A DNA stretch of 64,000 nt from Clavaria fumosa (lineage: Eukaryota > Basidiomycota > Agaricomycetes > Agaricales > Clavariaceae): the NCBI GenBank assembly GCA_951802425.1, contig OX637795.1, positions 4,568,501 through 4,632,500 on the forward strand, given 5' to 3'. The position numbers and the translations under genes are program-made. Each line of letters begins with the position of its first letter. The first letter of the stretch is position 1. This document shows positions 1 through 12,545 of the stretch, one piece after another. The notes below the pieces were generated by a model that saw only the letters and a program-made list of their open reading frames with translations, had not been told where the DNA came from and did no database searches.

Positions 1-80
1 GACTTGGTCACTCATGATGTACTCAGAGGTCATTCCTTGACTTGGTCACATGGTATACTCAGAGGTCATCTGATCAGAGT
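1..80. repeat. Two imperfect tandem copies of a ~40-bp unit
   Basis: The motif GACTTGGTCAC...ACTCAGAGGTCAT occurs twice, near positions 1 and 39, with small differences. No coding capacity is evident. It may be the edge of a longer tandem array that begins outside the window. Confidence 0.6.
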
Positions 81-159
81 GTCTCATCCCTGGTGTGATT
101 GACTTCCACATTAATCAATCCAACAGGTCTAGATTAAAATTGATACCCACTTCTGGTGT

Positions 160-295
160 TAAAAGCTGGGCTTGAGCCTGGCCTGGCCCTAGCCAAGCCT
201 GAGCCCTACCTCAGGGCCAGGCTTGAGGTCAGTCAAAGCCCAAGCCCTATGAAGCCAAGCCTAAGCCTGGGCTTTTGAGCCTGGCCTGGCCTTCC
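160..295. repeat. Low-complexity GGCTTGAGCC/AAGCCTGAGC block
   Basis: Many direct and inverted copies of short words such as GGGCTTGAGCC, AAGCCTGAGC and GGCCTGGCC lie in about 135 bp, allowing several stem-loops. The composition resembles subterminal regions of fungal hAT elements (compare the GCTCAGCTTGGC block near 55.15 kb). No TIR or target duplication can be assigned here, so that origin is inference. Confidence 0.45.
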
Positions 296-2031
296 CCATC
301 ACTATGCAAGATGCAGAAGAAGAAGTGTATGTATGCACCTGGCTCCTCCATATGCAATGGCTGCATGTCTTGTGGCTGTGCATGTATTCCAGCCATCACA
401 TGTTCATCAGCATCTCCTGCTGCAACAACTCCAGCACCTTCATCTCAACCTGCACCACCCAGCAAGCCTGCTCCCACCTGAATGCCTGGCTGTCTAAGGA
501 GGACCAAGCTAGCTGTGGTACCTGAGTTTGACAATGAGGAATTCGACCCCCCAGGTAAGCAACATCTCATATTATTAGTAATCATCTGGTCAGATTACGT
601 AACATGCATGTTTATTTGGCTGCACTGTAGCAGTGCCACAGCTCAGTCCATTATTTGACTGAGCTGTGAGTCCTTTCACTTTTTTACTTCACATTACACC
701 TGTATTGATGCCTTGGGATAGAACGGAGCTATCCTAGGTACTATAGCAAATATACTCAGTCCATTATTTGACTGAGCTAATGGAGCTATCCCACCACATC
801 CTGTAGCTTTGATATATTATATGCACCAAATTGATGCATTTGAGTGATGAACAATTAGCATCAATTGGTGCATGCACCTGATGTATCACTTTGGAGCATC
901 TGATGCATTACCTCCTCATTGAGTGTGGATGGTACATCTGATATATCATGATGCCAGATGATGCATCTGCCATAGCCATAGACAGTGAATGTATCATGCA
1001 TACATAATGTTGATGTATCAGCATGTCAGCATCTGATGTATTGTTGAAGCTGTTCTGGAAATTTGGCACATCTGATATAACATGGACATTCAATACATCA
1101 CTACCAATGCTTATCCAAAAATGAATAAAAAAGCGAATTTATTATCATCAAACTTAAACTTATTACTGTATTACAGTAATGACTAATATTAAATCTATTT
1201 CTATTTAAATTCTATTTATTCACACTCTATCACAAGTCCCAAAGTTGGGAGAAAGTGGGGGGGGAAGCAGGGCAAGTTGCTGTATTTATATGCCGCACTT
1301 TGTGGCTGTGCAAAGTCGTGACATGGTAACACCTAATCAACGTTACCATGTCACGCGTTTGCACAGCCACAAAGCGTGGCATATAAATACAGCAACTTGC
1401 CCTGCTTCCCCCCCCACTTTCTCCCAACTTTGGGACTTGTGATAGAGTGTGAATAAATAGAATTTAAATAGAAATAGATTTAATATTAGTCATTACTGTA
1501 ATACAGTAATAAGTTTAAGTTTGATGATAATAAATTCGCTTTTTTATTCATTTTTGGATAAGCATTGGTAGTGATGTATTGAATGTCCATGTTATATCAG
1601 ATGGCCAAATTTCCAGAACAGCTTCAACAATATATCAGATGCTGACATGCTGATACATCAACATTATGTATGTATGATACATTCACTGTCTATGGCTATG
1701 GCAGATGCATCATCTGGCATCATGATATATCAGATGTACCATCCACACCCAATGAGGAGGTAATGCATCAGATGCTCCAAAGTGATACATCAGGTGCATG
1801 CACCAATTGATGCTAATTGTTCATCACTCAAATGCATCAATTTGGTGCATATGATACATCAAAACTACAGGATCGCCTGGCTATCCTAGATTTCTATACA
1901 TATACCTCTATCTGCTAACATATTCTACAGATTCTATCAATGTTGACTCTGAGAGTGAGGAAAATTTCAACCTAAACATTGGAGAGGATGAAGAGGAGGA
2001 AGAAGATGAACTTGATGAAGTTCCAAGCTAA
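275..2031 (+). CDS. Unplaced gene-like exon pair with acidic C-terminus (partial)
   Basis: An open stretch up to 554 ends in a good donor (CCAG|GTAAGC). A second stretch after an acceptor at 1930 (CTACAG) continues in phase and ends at a TAA at 2029-2031. The joined reading is rich in Pro/Ala, then Asp/Glu, with a run of acidic residues just before the stop. A stop at 479-481 separates the Pro-rich stretch from the last part of exon 1 unless a further intron is present, so the 5' structure is uncertain. The inferred intron (555-1930) contains the long palindrome. The acidic tail could be the C-terminus of a transposase or of a host gene. I do not recognise the family. Confidence 0.3.
801..1870. 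repeat. Near-perfect palindrome: ~530-bp arms, 11-bp spacer
   Basis: The left arm (801-1330) is almost the exact reverse complement of the right arm (1342-1870). The outer ends read CTGTAG and CTACAG, and the centre is the 11 bp between GTGACATGGTAAC and its complement. Differences are a few scattered substitutions. The arms contain many copies of words like TGATGCATCA and TGATATATCAGATG. No clear target duplication flanks it. A foldback-type transposon or a recent inverted duplication would both fit. Similar open reading frames on the two strands near 1230-1442 are products of the symmetry, not genes. Confidence 0.9.
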
Positions 2032-2073
2032 TTAGTTTGGAATAGTGGGGGGAGTATGCCAAACTAATTAGCT
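2026..2073. repeat. 15-bp stem-loop overlapping a stop codon
   Basis: AGCTAATTAGTTTGG at 2026-2040 pairs perfectly with CCAAACTAATTAGCT at 2059-2073 across an 18-nt loop. It overlaps the TAA stop of the preceding reading frame, so it would sit at the start of that transcript's 3' UTR. Confidence 0.7.
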
Positions 2074-2189
2074 AATGATAACATGAGGTCGAGGTGCGTT
2101 TATGCATCCTGCTGCTTGGTTGGTTTCAGAACAGCTTAGACAACCACGTGACACGTGAGAGCTGAAAGTCCGCCTCCCAACGTTGAACG

Positions 2190-4719
2190 TTGAACCCATT
2201 CTCGCAAGTTCTCTGTGTCGCTTATCCTAGAACGAGTCATGGCTCAATAAGCGCTCAATACTCGCACTCGACACCGTTGAAACGCAGTAGCGCCTCGAAC
2301 TCACGAACAAACACGGGAAGTGCCAGCACACCGCCTATGACACAAGGTGACCTCAAAGACGTGATGAAGGGGGAGCTCATCTGCGCTACGTGGCAGAGTC
2401 ATGATATCGTATCCGATTTACTCCCTCATGACAACGAGGTCGTCGAGCGGGTTTGCGAACGGCTTGCAAAGGAAATGGAGTTATCCCCCCATTCGCAATA
2501 CTTTGAGCAACACGCCGAAATGAAACAGCCTTGGCCCGAGAAGCAATATTACGGTCCCTTTACCTATCTACTCAACACTGCTCTCGCAATTGCGCGAGAA
2601 GAGTTGCCACCACATGCGGGCTCCTACTATGGATCTTTGCGCTTTTCTACATACGACCGACCCGTGACAGATGGCATTGAAGGTTCCTGGGCACTCAAAC
2701 CGGATGTTGTTGGTTGCGACGAAGAAATCGCTTGCGGCAAGAGTGTTTCCTGGCGAGATGTCCGCATTCCCGTTGAAATCAAAGATACCTGGCCAGCCAC
2801 GGTGGTGCAAGCTGGAACATACGCTCGCTGTATGTTTGCTTCCTCGCACGGTCGACAATATGTTCTCGCAATCGCATTCAACCACTCATCCAAGGTAGTC
2901 TGCTTTCTATTTTTCCACCGTGGCGGCATGACGGCTAGTCCGGCCGACTTGACACGACCGGATGGTTGGAAACACTTCGTTGCCGCCATGGTTGGCCTAG
3001 CCTCTGTAAACAATCGCCAATCAGCTGGGCTAGATGACTCTTGCGATAACTCTCACCTTAACTTGCCTGTTGTTGGTCTCTGCCAAGTGGACAAGCGTAT
3101 CTTCAGCCGGATTTGTGTTCGTGGGCGGGCAACTCAGGTTATTCGAGTGAAAAGAGATCAGCTCGGCTCTCAGACGCAGATACAAATGAAGATGCTGGCG
3201 CGCTTACCTTCGCCCTCGTCGAGACCCGATATCTCTTGATTGCGGATTTGGTTCTCAGTTAGGCAGCGACGGCATGTCGCGGCCAGTGAGCGGGAGCAAG
3301 TCAAAGCTAACGAGGGGCAGCGGTTCGAAGGCGGCGAGGGGCAGCGGGTCGAGAATAGCGAAGGAGAGCGGAACACAACCAGCCATGGGGGGGTTGATGC
3401 GCACGAAGGTTATCTGCACAGAACCAATTGAGCCGCAGCCTGAAAAGCAGATCCTTACATGCCACGACGACATTCCCAGTCTCCGCCTCGAAGATGTCCC
3501 CTCATCATTCATCGTCAAAGACTCTTGGCCCTTGCTCATTCGAAATACTGAGGCGGCAATGTATCGAGATGCGCAAGGGCTCTTTGGAGTCCCGGAGGTT
3601 CTTGGCTCTTATAATGTCAAAGGGCCCAATGGAAAAGTCCACCTCACAAAGAACTTTATACCTGTTGACTCGGAATCTTGGAACCTCTTCCGTCATAAAG
3701 ACCTGGGGAATGTTCAACCGGAAGAGCGCATTCAGTCTCGCCATTTGTTCAGAACCGAGGGGCGAGATCTTCTTGACGCTTCGTCCCCTCACGAACTGCT
3801 TGAGGGCATATTGCACAGCATAATAGGTCCGTGACCTATGTATGCCTGACACTTTCCGCTCTGATCACTTACGTGGCCCCGAAGGTTACCTGGGCTACTA
3901 TGAGCAAGGATGGATGCATCGCGATGTCAGTGTCGGGAATGTAATGCTGCTGAAGGAAAGGTTGACCCGACCGCCTTTCTCGCGGTGAGGATTGCTTAGA
4001 AAGCTGAATTCACTGGGAGTTCTCATACACGTTTTCAGCATTGAAGTTGTATCGCGATGGAATGAATGTATTGGTGTACTCACTGACGGAGATCACGCCC
4101 TTCAATGGAGAGACCATGACCGCGAACGAGCCACACATCGATCGGTCAGCTCATCATTCTCGCCCGACGCATCAACAACTCCTTATACCTCTTTAGGGCA
4201 CCCTGCCGTTTTTATCCATGCGGCTCGTTGAAATTTGGGCATATGATTTGCCCTATCAACACACAACAATCGATGATCTCGCTGTTATGGTGTATATTTT
4301 GCATCATTGAAGAGAAAGGCAAGTTGGACCGAGCAGAGGCCCGCCACCTTAAGCAGCTCCGATCTACGGATATCGAATCACATATTAATGGCAGACCGGG
4401 GATCCTGGCCATGATTCAGCACACGGTTAAGCGCCGCACCGCGAGCGCAATGGTGGAGATATTTCAACCTTTGTTGTTTGAGTGGCACAAGATTTCCACT
4501 GAGTCCAATGACATCATGTTCGCATTACAGGAGAACCCGACCCCCCCTGATGACAATCATTTATATAAACTCACCCATGAATGTTTTGGAAACTTTCTCG
4601 CCAAAGGGGCTGCTCACCTGGAGAATCTGCCAACAAGTTGGGATGAGGTCTTTGCCAGTAGGCCTATTCCTTTGTGCTGGAGGAGTGTCGCTCATGTTCT
4701 GTCTCTAGCACCACCATAG
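2190..4719 (+). pseudogene. FunK1-type fungal protein kinase, one frameshift
   Basis: This is a fungus-specific serine/threonine-type kinase of the FunK1 family. The N-terminal exon (to about 3230) shows family blocks such as LKPDVVG, VPVEIK-like RIPVEIK, TYARCMF and FFHRGG. The next exon carries the ATP-binding lobe. The catalytic loop HRDVSVGNVML lies near 3910-3945, followed by GDHALQWRD near 4088-4112 and, after an intron ending at 4196, TLPFLSMRL. At least four short introns are inferred (for example GTGAGG..TTTCAG at 3987-4038). After TTIDDLA (about 4280) the frame must shift to continue as LLWCIFCIIEEKGKL, so a conserved segment is broken by a small deletion. The first in-frame ATG is at 2337; an upstream open stretch from 2190 also looks like family sequence. 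FunK1 genes are numerous in agaric fungi and often decay. Confidence 0.85.
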
Positions 4720-4868
4720 AGCATTTATCACCACACTACCCTCATGAATGAACATATCAACTCCATGATGGACAGATTAAAAACCTAAAAATAATTTGCT
4801 GTTGCGACACTGTGGTGCGACCGATCCCTCTGAGTCTCGACCTCTCCCCACCACCACCACCACCACCG

Positions 4869-5420
4869 ATGAACGTCCACCCCGTGCGCATCGACGACCT
4901 CCTGGGCATGCAAGCCTGCAACCAGCAGAGCCTACTCGAGAACTACACCATGAAGCTCTGTGCGTCACTCCCCCCCCCTCACCCCGCCGCACACTAACCC
5001 ACTGACCCACTGCACGCATGTAGACATGTACCACGGGCTCACCTGGCCGTCACTCTCCTACGTTGCCGAAGACCAGAGGGGCCGCATCGTCGGCTACGTG
5101 CTCGCCAAGATGTGGATGCGCCGCCCCCATTCCCGTTCTCACCCGCCGTGTCTGCGCTGCGCTGATCACCACGGAAGAGAAGTCCACGCAGGAGGCGCCG
5201 CACGGGCACTTCACCTCGGTCGCCATCCTGCGCTCGTACCGGCACCTCGGGCTTGCAAAGGAGCTCCTGCTGCATTGCCGTGTGTGATGCTCCCTCCATC
5301 ATGCCCCCTGCTTCCGCTGATCGTGGTCGTGATGCCCCCTCGCCGTAGAGGAGGCCATGGCAGCCATTTATGGCGTGGCCTAGGTCTCGCTGCACGTGCG
5401 AGTCTCGAACCGGTAGTACT
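4869..5420 (+). pseudogene. Naa10/ARD1 N-terminal acetyltransferase, truncated copy
   Basis: The product would be the catalytic subunit of NatA, which acetylates nascent N-termini at the ribosome. Exon 1 from the ATG at 4869 reads MNVHPVRIDDLLGMQACN and ends near 4957. After an intron the reading continues [14 protein letters not shown] and [12 protein letters not shown] further exon gives [15 protein letters not shown] and [11 protein letters not shown], containing the acetyl-CoA binding region (normally RRLGLA). After another intron (acceptor near 5348) come [10 protein letters not shown], an in-frame TAG, then [10 protein letters not shown]. The C-terminal third of the family is missing; the sequence runs straight into the 3' end of the oppositely oriented hydrolase at about 5415. 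The stop and truncation make this a dead copy. Splice sites are approximate. Confidence 0.85.
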
Positions 5421-6005
5421 CATCGTTGGTGGCGGCGCCGAACATGCCCCTGTGCGCCTGAATCTCGTCCGATGCAAACGTGTTAGACGCCGGCACGAAG
5501 TGCGTAGAAAAGGGGGATCCATGCGGCAGGAGCAGCACGAAGGTCCATTCGGTGCGCTGCCATGGGAGTGACAGTAGGAGAGACTAGCGCAGCAGCGGGT
5601 CAAGATTTCGCGCTTATTTTTTTACACACACCTTGCGAGGCAATTCAACTTTTGAACACGCCGCGCTCCTTCTCGACGCCGACGAGCCGCTCGACGCGCC
5701 ACCTCAGTGCCGTCTCGTCCCACAGATGGCCGACGTATTTGAGGCAACGACCTTGGGCCAGAGGCCCGATGAGGGCGTCGGCGGCGAGCAGGCCGCCCAT
5801 GCTGCGGTGGGCGGATGGCGGGTCGGTGAGGACAGGTGCGACATTCGCGGGGGGGGGGGCAATGGGCATGCAATGTATGCTGTGCTTACCTGTGTCCGCA
5901 AAGGACGACATGGCCCTTACCTGCGCCACGACCCTTGCCGTGCGCAACCTCCCGGTCGACGACCCGTGTCGTGAGCCAGTCCGCGAACTGGGCAATGGCC
6001 TCCAT
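5395..6005 (-). pseudogene. Alpha/beta hydrolase with GHSMGG elbow, internally deleted
   Basis: Reading on the minus strand from the ATG at 6003-6005: an N-terminal piece ending GHVVLCGH, an intron (5889-5802, GTAAGC..GCAG), then SMGGLLAADALI. The catalytic GHSMGG nucleophile-elbow serine codon is split AG|C by the intron. Next come LWPKVVA in a shifted frame and abruptly KYVGHLWDE, so a central block is missing. The tail ([19 protein letters not shown], about 5415-5475) matches the C-terminus of this fungal lipase-like hydrolase family. The copy has frameshifts and lacks upstream exons. It converges tail-to-tail with the Naa10 copy. Substrate is unknown. Confidence 0.75.
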
Positions 6006-6675
6006 CTACATTAAACCCCCCTCAGTCGGTTTGCTGCCCGAAAGGCTCTTCGGGCACCGTCGCGTGGCTCCAGACGGTGCGGGGTGACGTACTAGATCTC
6101 CTTTGGTCTGTTGATACGTCCAATGCGGGCCTTTAGAACGAGACTGTGCGCAGCCAGAGTCTAGGAGAGAGAGTACGCGCCTCATACGCAGGGTAGATGA
6201 TGCATTCCGCGTGGCTCTGCCGAACGTGGTGTCGGTGCCCTTGAATCTGCGCGACGAGTCAGTGTGTGCGGCTTCGAACGGCTTGCTGGGCCGTCCTGCA
6301 CTCGCGCATCCGTGGATGAAGACGACGATGAGTAGACTTGCTGTGGATTGTTGATGGGTGAGCATCAGAGCGCACTGCTCCCGAGTCAGCGCTAGAAGTT
6401 GATTCCGTAATGAGTGTCCAGTCGAATGTGCAAATGTCAGCCTGAAGACCTGCGACACTCTCCACTGGGTTCACGATGTAAGGCCTTCCTTACGTGGTTG
6501 ACGGTGCCTCGACTGTTCGATTGAGAGGGATGGGAGGGTGGCGGGGTAGTGATTATCGGTAACGGATAAGATCTGAAGCAATGGGCTGTTGACTTTCTCC
6601 ATTTTGTCGTACGAGAAACGCCACTGACACATGAGTTCGTGAAGTACTCGGCGATGGAGGGGCCACAACACCGGC
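6006..6675. other. No gene recognised
   Basis: Several open frames occur on the minus strand here, but none resembles a known family or continues across splice sites. It may hold eroded 5' exons of the hydrolase. Confidence 0.4.
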
Positions 6676-7607
6676 GTGACTGCGGCGACAGAGTCATTCG
6701 TCCAACGTCTATCAGACCAGCTGGCCCGCTGGCCTGCACACAAGCAGCTCGTTACGTCGGTCGTCACTCCTCTATTTTGCGTAAATGCCGTCGCTCAGCT
6801 TAGATCAGCCAGTCGTAAAGACATCCGTCCCACCATCGACGTGCCCTACAGGCACTCTCGCGCCCTCAGCCGCAGTTCGTCCTATTCGGCCGTCTCCGTA
6901 ACTTCCTCGGTCACTGCTACAGCCCGCCGCTACGCACATGGGCACTCTCGCTCCCAATCCGTCGCGAGTGCTCTTACCTATGTCCGCCTAGGCTCCGTCT
7001 GTTCCGACGCGCCATCCATGCCCTCCGCCATGGCAGACGGGATGGCTTTCCTCCGGCGCACCGTCTCCGAAGCTCCCCTTCAGGAGCCGCCACCGCTGCC
7101 CGTCGCACGCCCGAAGACCTCCGTGCAGTACCACCTCCGCAATACCAAGGTGACGATCAACTTCAGCCTACCCACGGGTTCCCCAACAGGCATGCTCCCG
7201 ATGAGTTGGTCTACACACCATATCGTGGTGTTTGCCCGCGGGAACCGCGTGCACTACAAGAGCGTCGGCGGCACGGCTGGCGCGCTTGCGAGGGGCGACG
7301 ACATTATCGGGCAGCTCTGCCGTGTGTCTGACATGCGCGGCGACTTGCGTGCCATTGAGTGCGCCGTCACGGACGCGCCCCATCTCGTTGCCCTCGGCAC
7401 CAGTACCGGTTACGTCCAGATCTGGGACCTCACTGCGCGACGAGTTGGACCACAAAGGGCGTCTCGACCATCAAGTGGAACGGCTCCGTTCTGACTGTCG
7501 GACTTGTGAAGGGTACCATACACCATTTTGACATACGCATCAAAGAAATGTCTAAGATTGGCCTGGGCCAACAGAGCGAAGACGCTCCCATCCATAGTGG
7601 TGCATGA
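6676..7607 (+). pseudogene. Cdc20/Ama1-like WD40 protein, truncated
   Basis: An open frame runs from 6676 (no ATG near its start) with a Ser/Arg-rich N-terminal region typical of APC/C activators. It continues to HHIVVFARGNRVHYK (start of the beta-propeller) and a WD-like blade GTSTGYVQIWDL near 7399-7434. The frame then shifts, and the continuing reading gives GVSTIKWNGSVLTVG and GTIHHFDIRIKE, a second blade matching the Cdc20 family pattern. It ends near 7607 with only about two of the expected seven blades. Cdc20-family proteins recruit substrates to the anaphase-promoting complex; this copy lacks most of the propeller and cannot function so. Confidence 0.7.
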
Positions 7608-8187
7608 TGGTGGGCTAGCTGTGGCAGTGCCACCTAAACTGAAATGAAAATATAATTCCAAATAATTATTTGTTCTATGGTTTAGTATTCTAAAAAAAAT
7701 ATAATTGGGATCTCAAATATCTATGGAAAGGCATCCACTGGCATTCAAGCAATGATTCGAATTTAGAATTCAACACAACTTCGAATCAATTCGCCCCGCT
7801 CATCGGGCGATCACATGGCAATCCCACCACGATTGTCGCCCACTCAGAGAGTGCTCGGTGCTCAAGCCATACCGGATCTCATCTACTCCTGGTAGGCATG
7901 TCGACACGTCGTCCTTGCCTTTGTATGTACGTCTGCTATCCTACGTGCGTTGTGGCATTGTCCATCCATTCTCCATCACGCTCACACCCGGAAACAGTGC
8001 TAGCCACTTTTGACGACAATCGATGACTGGCGTGCTCCGCATTGAGGCGATTTTGCTCGCGCTCGTGTCGAAGCCACAGACAATGAGTGCCGCGCCAATA
8101 AAGGAAGACCCGAAGTAGTCAACCAGAAGCTGGCAGTCAAGGTATGAGCCATACAGTAGCGAGATCACCTCGATCGTGCTTCCTCGA
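7608..8187. other. No firm gene; minus-strand open frame of unknown family
   Basis: A minus-strand open frame (7941-8216) encodes about 90 residues with a possible membrane segment (SSFIGAALIVCGF). I do not recognise it, and no splice partner is evident. The rest is AT-rich non-coding sequence. Confidence 0.3.
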
Positions 8188-8930
<743 letters not shown>

Positions 8931-9099
8931 AAGCTAATTTTCGTCGTCTATTTCGAAATTTAATCTGATTTCTTCTGCTAGACCTGTTGAATGCCTCCAC
9001 TGCCACTGCAAGCATGATCATTCTTATCCGCACGCATGCTAAAGGCTTGTCCCAGCACCCCGTCTTCTTGCAGAGTGTACCCGCTGTCCCACCTGCAAC

Positions 9100-9517
9100 A
9101 AACCCATCACAGACAGCCTCATCGATTTCAGCAATACTTAATTTGAATATCTATGCACTCGGACAGCCATCGGTTGAAGCCATCGATGAAGTCGTCGAGC
9201 GGGTAAAACAAGCACACCTTGGTGTGGACCGCATCATCTGGATTACGCTTCGGGAAGAGCCGATCGTTTACATCAACGGCGCTCCGTATTACTTGTGGCA
9301 AGAGAGGTTCTCGTTGAGGAACATGAAGGGTTTGAGTTTCTCATTCCATCGTATGTCATGTCATTGAAACAATGACTTTTTCACTGCTCTAGATTATGGT
9401 GGGATCTCAGTGTCTCGCTTCTATAAGCAAGTCCCAATCACCGCCGAGCGAGCTCCCGACTTCGCAGACTTGAGTGACCTCATCGAGGTCGTTGTTCGGA
9501 ACGAGTCGCTCCGATAG
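9100..9517 (+). pseudogene. PTP-like phytase / paladin-type phosphatase fragment
   Basis: The reading NIYALGQPSVEAIDEVVERV, then IIWITLREEPIVYINGAPY, is characteristic of the PTP-like inositol phosphatase (paladin) repeat. An intron (9351-9392) is followed by YGGISVSRFYK and PITAERAPDFADLSDLIEVV, ending at TAG 9515-9517. In the family, a catalytic P-loop of the type NCQxGRGR follows shortly after this point; here the reading stops first. Upstream, the reading does not join anything recognisable; it follows the Hsp70 remnant by about 200 bp. Confidence 0.75.
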
Positions 9518-10020
9518 TCCTGAATTGTCAACTAGGACGAGGAAGGAGTACGCTGATGGCTGTCAGTCTCCCAACAATATCCAAAATCTAAATGAAAGCT
9601 GAAGACATTTATTACCAGACAATCTTGCTGTTGATCCAGAAGTGGCTGCGTGACTCTTGTGTGTAGCCTTACCCGAGGTCGTCTCCTCACATCGACTGTG
9701 TCCAACGACAGTAGTTCGCGAAATTGACCTGGATGAATTGCCTGCTCCTCGAGTCTCCCGGACGCGCCATCTTCTGGCCTTCGGCTGTTGCCCAACCTGA
9801 TCCGAACACCTCGTCGCGCCCTTGGCGAAGTGGTATGACGACCCATCACTCGAGGTGGTATATTTGACTGAGGCACTTACCCGTGCCACTCTGCTCAACG
9901 TCCATACTCGAGTCTCCTGGTCGAGACTTCCTGTACTCCCTCTTCGTTCCTCGGTCCGCCCTTGTCTTTCACTAGCCCTGACGTGATCGTCTGTGACGAC
10001 CAAAGGAGTATCTGATTCAC
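9518..10020. other. No gene recognised
   Basis: A minus-strand open frame (9563-10003) rich in Arg, Ser and Thr has no family resemblance and is probably fortuitous. No repeats stand out. Confidence 0.4.
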
Positions 10021-12545
10021 CTGATTTTGCTTGCTACCGCGCTCTTCGTCGCCAGCGCCTCGGCTCAAACAAATGACTGGACTACGCCTTGCTTCAATGG
10101 AGAGTGTTTCTACGATCTCCTAACCTCATCCCATGGGCCCAACGCCGGTTCCTCTGGCTCTGTGAGGATTGTGAGTAACTTCAGTCTGTCTTTGTCGTTC
10201 ACCCAGATGGTTATACCGACTCTCGTCCAGTGGGGCCACCCAGATGCAATCACGGACATTACTGGGGCGGCCGGGTGGCACATCTTGGATTGCAACCCTA
10301 AAGACACACAGGACATCCGCAAGGACACCGATCACAACAAGGCCGGGTGCTCCCACTTGCACCAGAATCTGACTCCCGAAGACATGATCGTCCGTCTCCC
10401 CGAAAGCGTGCGTCTCCACTAACCCGTCTGCCTATTGACGGGATTAAGTTTGAGTTTCTATACCCTCGGTCAGTGCGGACCCATGCCTTTCGCCCGCATC
10501 AAACCCGCGTGGGTCTCGGAGAACCAAGCAATTCCCGCAGATGTGCGCTCGAAAATCACAGGTAACGGCGGGTCCACGGTGCATGCCATTGCGGGATTTT
10601 GCCTCTGCTGATTACAAGAAGTGAGTCCCTGGGGTTTACGATCCTCTCTGCTTACCGCCACATTTCTGACATCCTCTCAGAGCCGGCGGAGTAAATTTCG
10701 CTCTCGTAGGCTCTAACGTCCCCAATAGCCACGATAATGCGAAGGAGCTTCTCACCGGCCAATCCAAGGTCCCTGGCCGTGTCATGCCTCGCAACATCTT
10801 CAGCACGATCAAGAATGCACTTGACGGTTGAGCAATCCGCCTCAGGCGGTTTTCTTACGCAATGTTCACACTCTGATCAGCGTTTCCTGTGGCCAGACTT
10901 CAACAAGACCGTACAGAAAACTCTCCCTCCCATTGATATACAGCAGAAGTTCCCTGTTGTCAATAGCAGTCTCACGTGTCCCGCCACCGGGAACAGGCTG
11001 GGTTTCTCGACCGGGTTCGACATTAGCTTGGATGCCAATGCCCATGTTGAGATGTCGCTCGGCGCTACAGCGTCGGGTACCATCCTGCCCCCCAAAGTCA
11101 CCGATTTCGCACTGTTCTCTGGTATGCGCATTTTCCTTATACTTGGACCTCTCGCTTGACAGGTGAGTTGTGTAGATCTCAACGCTGATCTCACCGGAAC
11201 CATGAACTTGAAGACTATTGCCTCTGCGAGTCTGCATCTATCTTCCCTGGAAAACTCCCGTGGCTGATCCTCCACAGGGCTTCCTCGACAGCGGTGTGAT
11301 AACCCTATTCGAAGTAGGTGTACCAGGGTTGAGCTTTCCAGGGTATGAACCTTTTCATTTATATGCCCCTCACCCCGTGATTCCTTCCCCAGCATTTTGG
11401 ACATAGGCCCGACATTCAAGCTCAACTCTCGCGCTAAAACCGCTGTTGAAGTTGACCTGGACATGGCCGTCGACCTCGCGTACTCGGTGACGAACGGGAC
11501 ACTTTTCTTCCCCAGCTCGGCACAACAAACATCGAATGCTGTCCTCCAACCCAAGGACTCCTGTGCGTCTCTGCAATTGCGAAGACGATCTCTGCTTGTG
11601 ATTAACGAACGTTCAAACAGCCCTCAAACTCTCGGCCACCCCAGGTATCACTGTTACCGGCAGCATAGAAGCTCGCCTCATTCCAACCGTACGTCACCAA
11701 AAACTCAGACCTTCTTATGACCCTATCTGAGGTCTAGTCCCCCCCACCTTCCTTCCCCCGTTACACAGATTGACGTCGGCGTCACCGCTTTGGCAGGAGC
11801 CGCCTCCGCGACCATCTTCCTCAACCTGGATGCATCAGCCAAGCTCGCCCTGACTCTCCAGAGCGGCAAAGCGGCAGCGCTCGCCCCGCCGCCCCCCCGC
11901 GCTCAGGCAGTCCAGGCCAGCGCTGGCGTCGGCGGCGGCGGCGGTCTCACGGGCTCCCGTAAGTCCACGGCAGTAGCGGCAGCAGGAAAAGGGATCGTGC
12001 GCGCAAGGCGCCTGGCTGGGATCCGCCGACAGCAAGCCCGAGCCCTGATCGGGAGCGCTCCGGCTGGCGGCGCGTCGGGGGCCGGCCCGCAGGGATGTCT
12101 CGATCTTAAAGGAGGCGTCGCCATCAACGCCGGGGCCAACGCGGACTTCTTTAGCCTCTTCAAGAGTGGTGTCCAAATCCAGCTTTTCAGCAAGAATTTC
12201 GAGATATTCAAGATTCGGGAAAGGGAGGCACCTGGGCACAGACAGCGGCTTCCCTTTTGTTTTGCTGAGCCTTGAATCGAAGTGCTGACTCGAGTCTTTT
12301 GGATCTGTCAGAAATGTATCTCTCTGGCTGGAGCGAAGGCAGCGCTACCGAGCGGACTGATTCCTCGAGACGAGACTGAGGGGGACGTAGTCAAACGCGC
12401 AGGTCTTATTTGCCCTGGCGCTGTTATCGGCCTGAGTACTGTCGTTGATCAAAGGGTACTATCGACAAGGTGAGTTTTTCTTTCTCCCATCCTTGGTGCC
12501 GCAGCCACTCACGCTCGGCGGCATCCCCAGCTTCAGTGCAATATG
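10021..12545 (+). pseudogene. Multi-exon secreted fungal protein (DUF7223-like), frameshifted
   Basis: The N-terminus is a signal peptide (ILLATALFVASASAQ) followed by PCFNGECFYDL, but no ATG lies between an upstream TGA and the signal. Introns are seen at 10171-10230 and 10408-10473, with more around 10632-10680, 10828-10878, 11122-11175, 11235-11278, 11346-11390, 11563-11621, 11691-11768 and near 12215-12310. Typical family blocks are GWHILDCNP, LPPIDIQQKFP, GVITLFEVGVPGLSFPG, IGPTFKLNSR and ASATIFLNLDASAKLAL, and a late RAGLICPGAVIG. At about 10590-10598 the frame breaks between TVHAIAG and DFASADYKK, implying a small deletion. The family is a secreted, cysteine-poor beta-rich protein of basidiomycetes with no firmly known activity; the DUF assignment is from memory. 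Neighbours are unrelated. Confidence 0.7.

Noticed and set aside
1230..1442. Two almost identical short open frames on opposite strands
   Set aside because: They arise because this is the centre of a palindrome; neither has coding signals.
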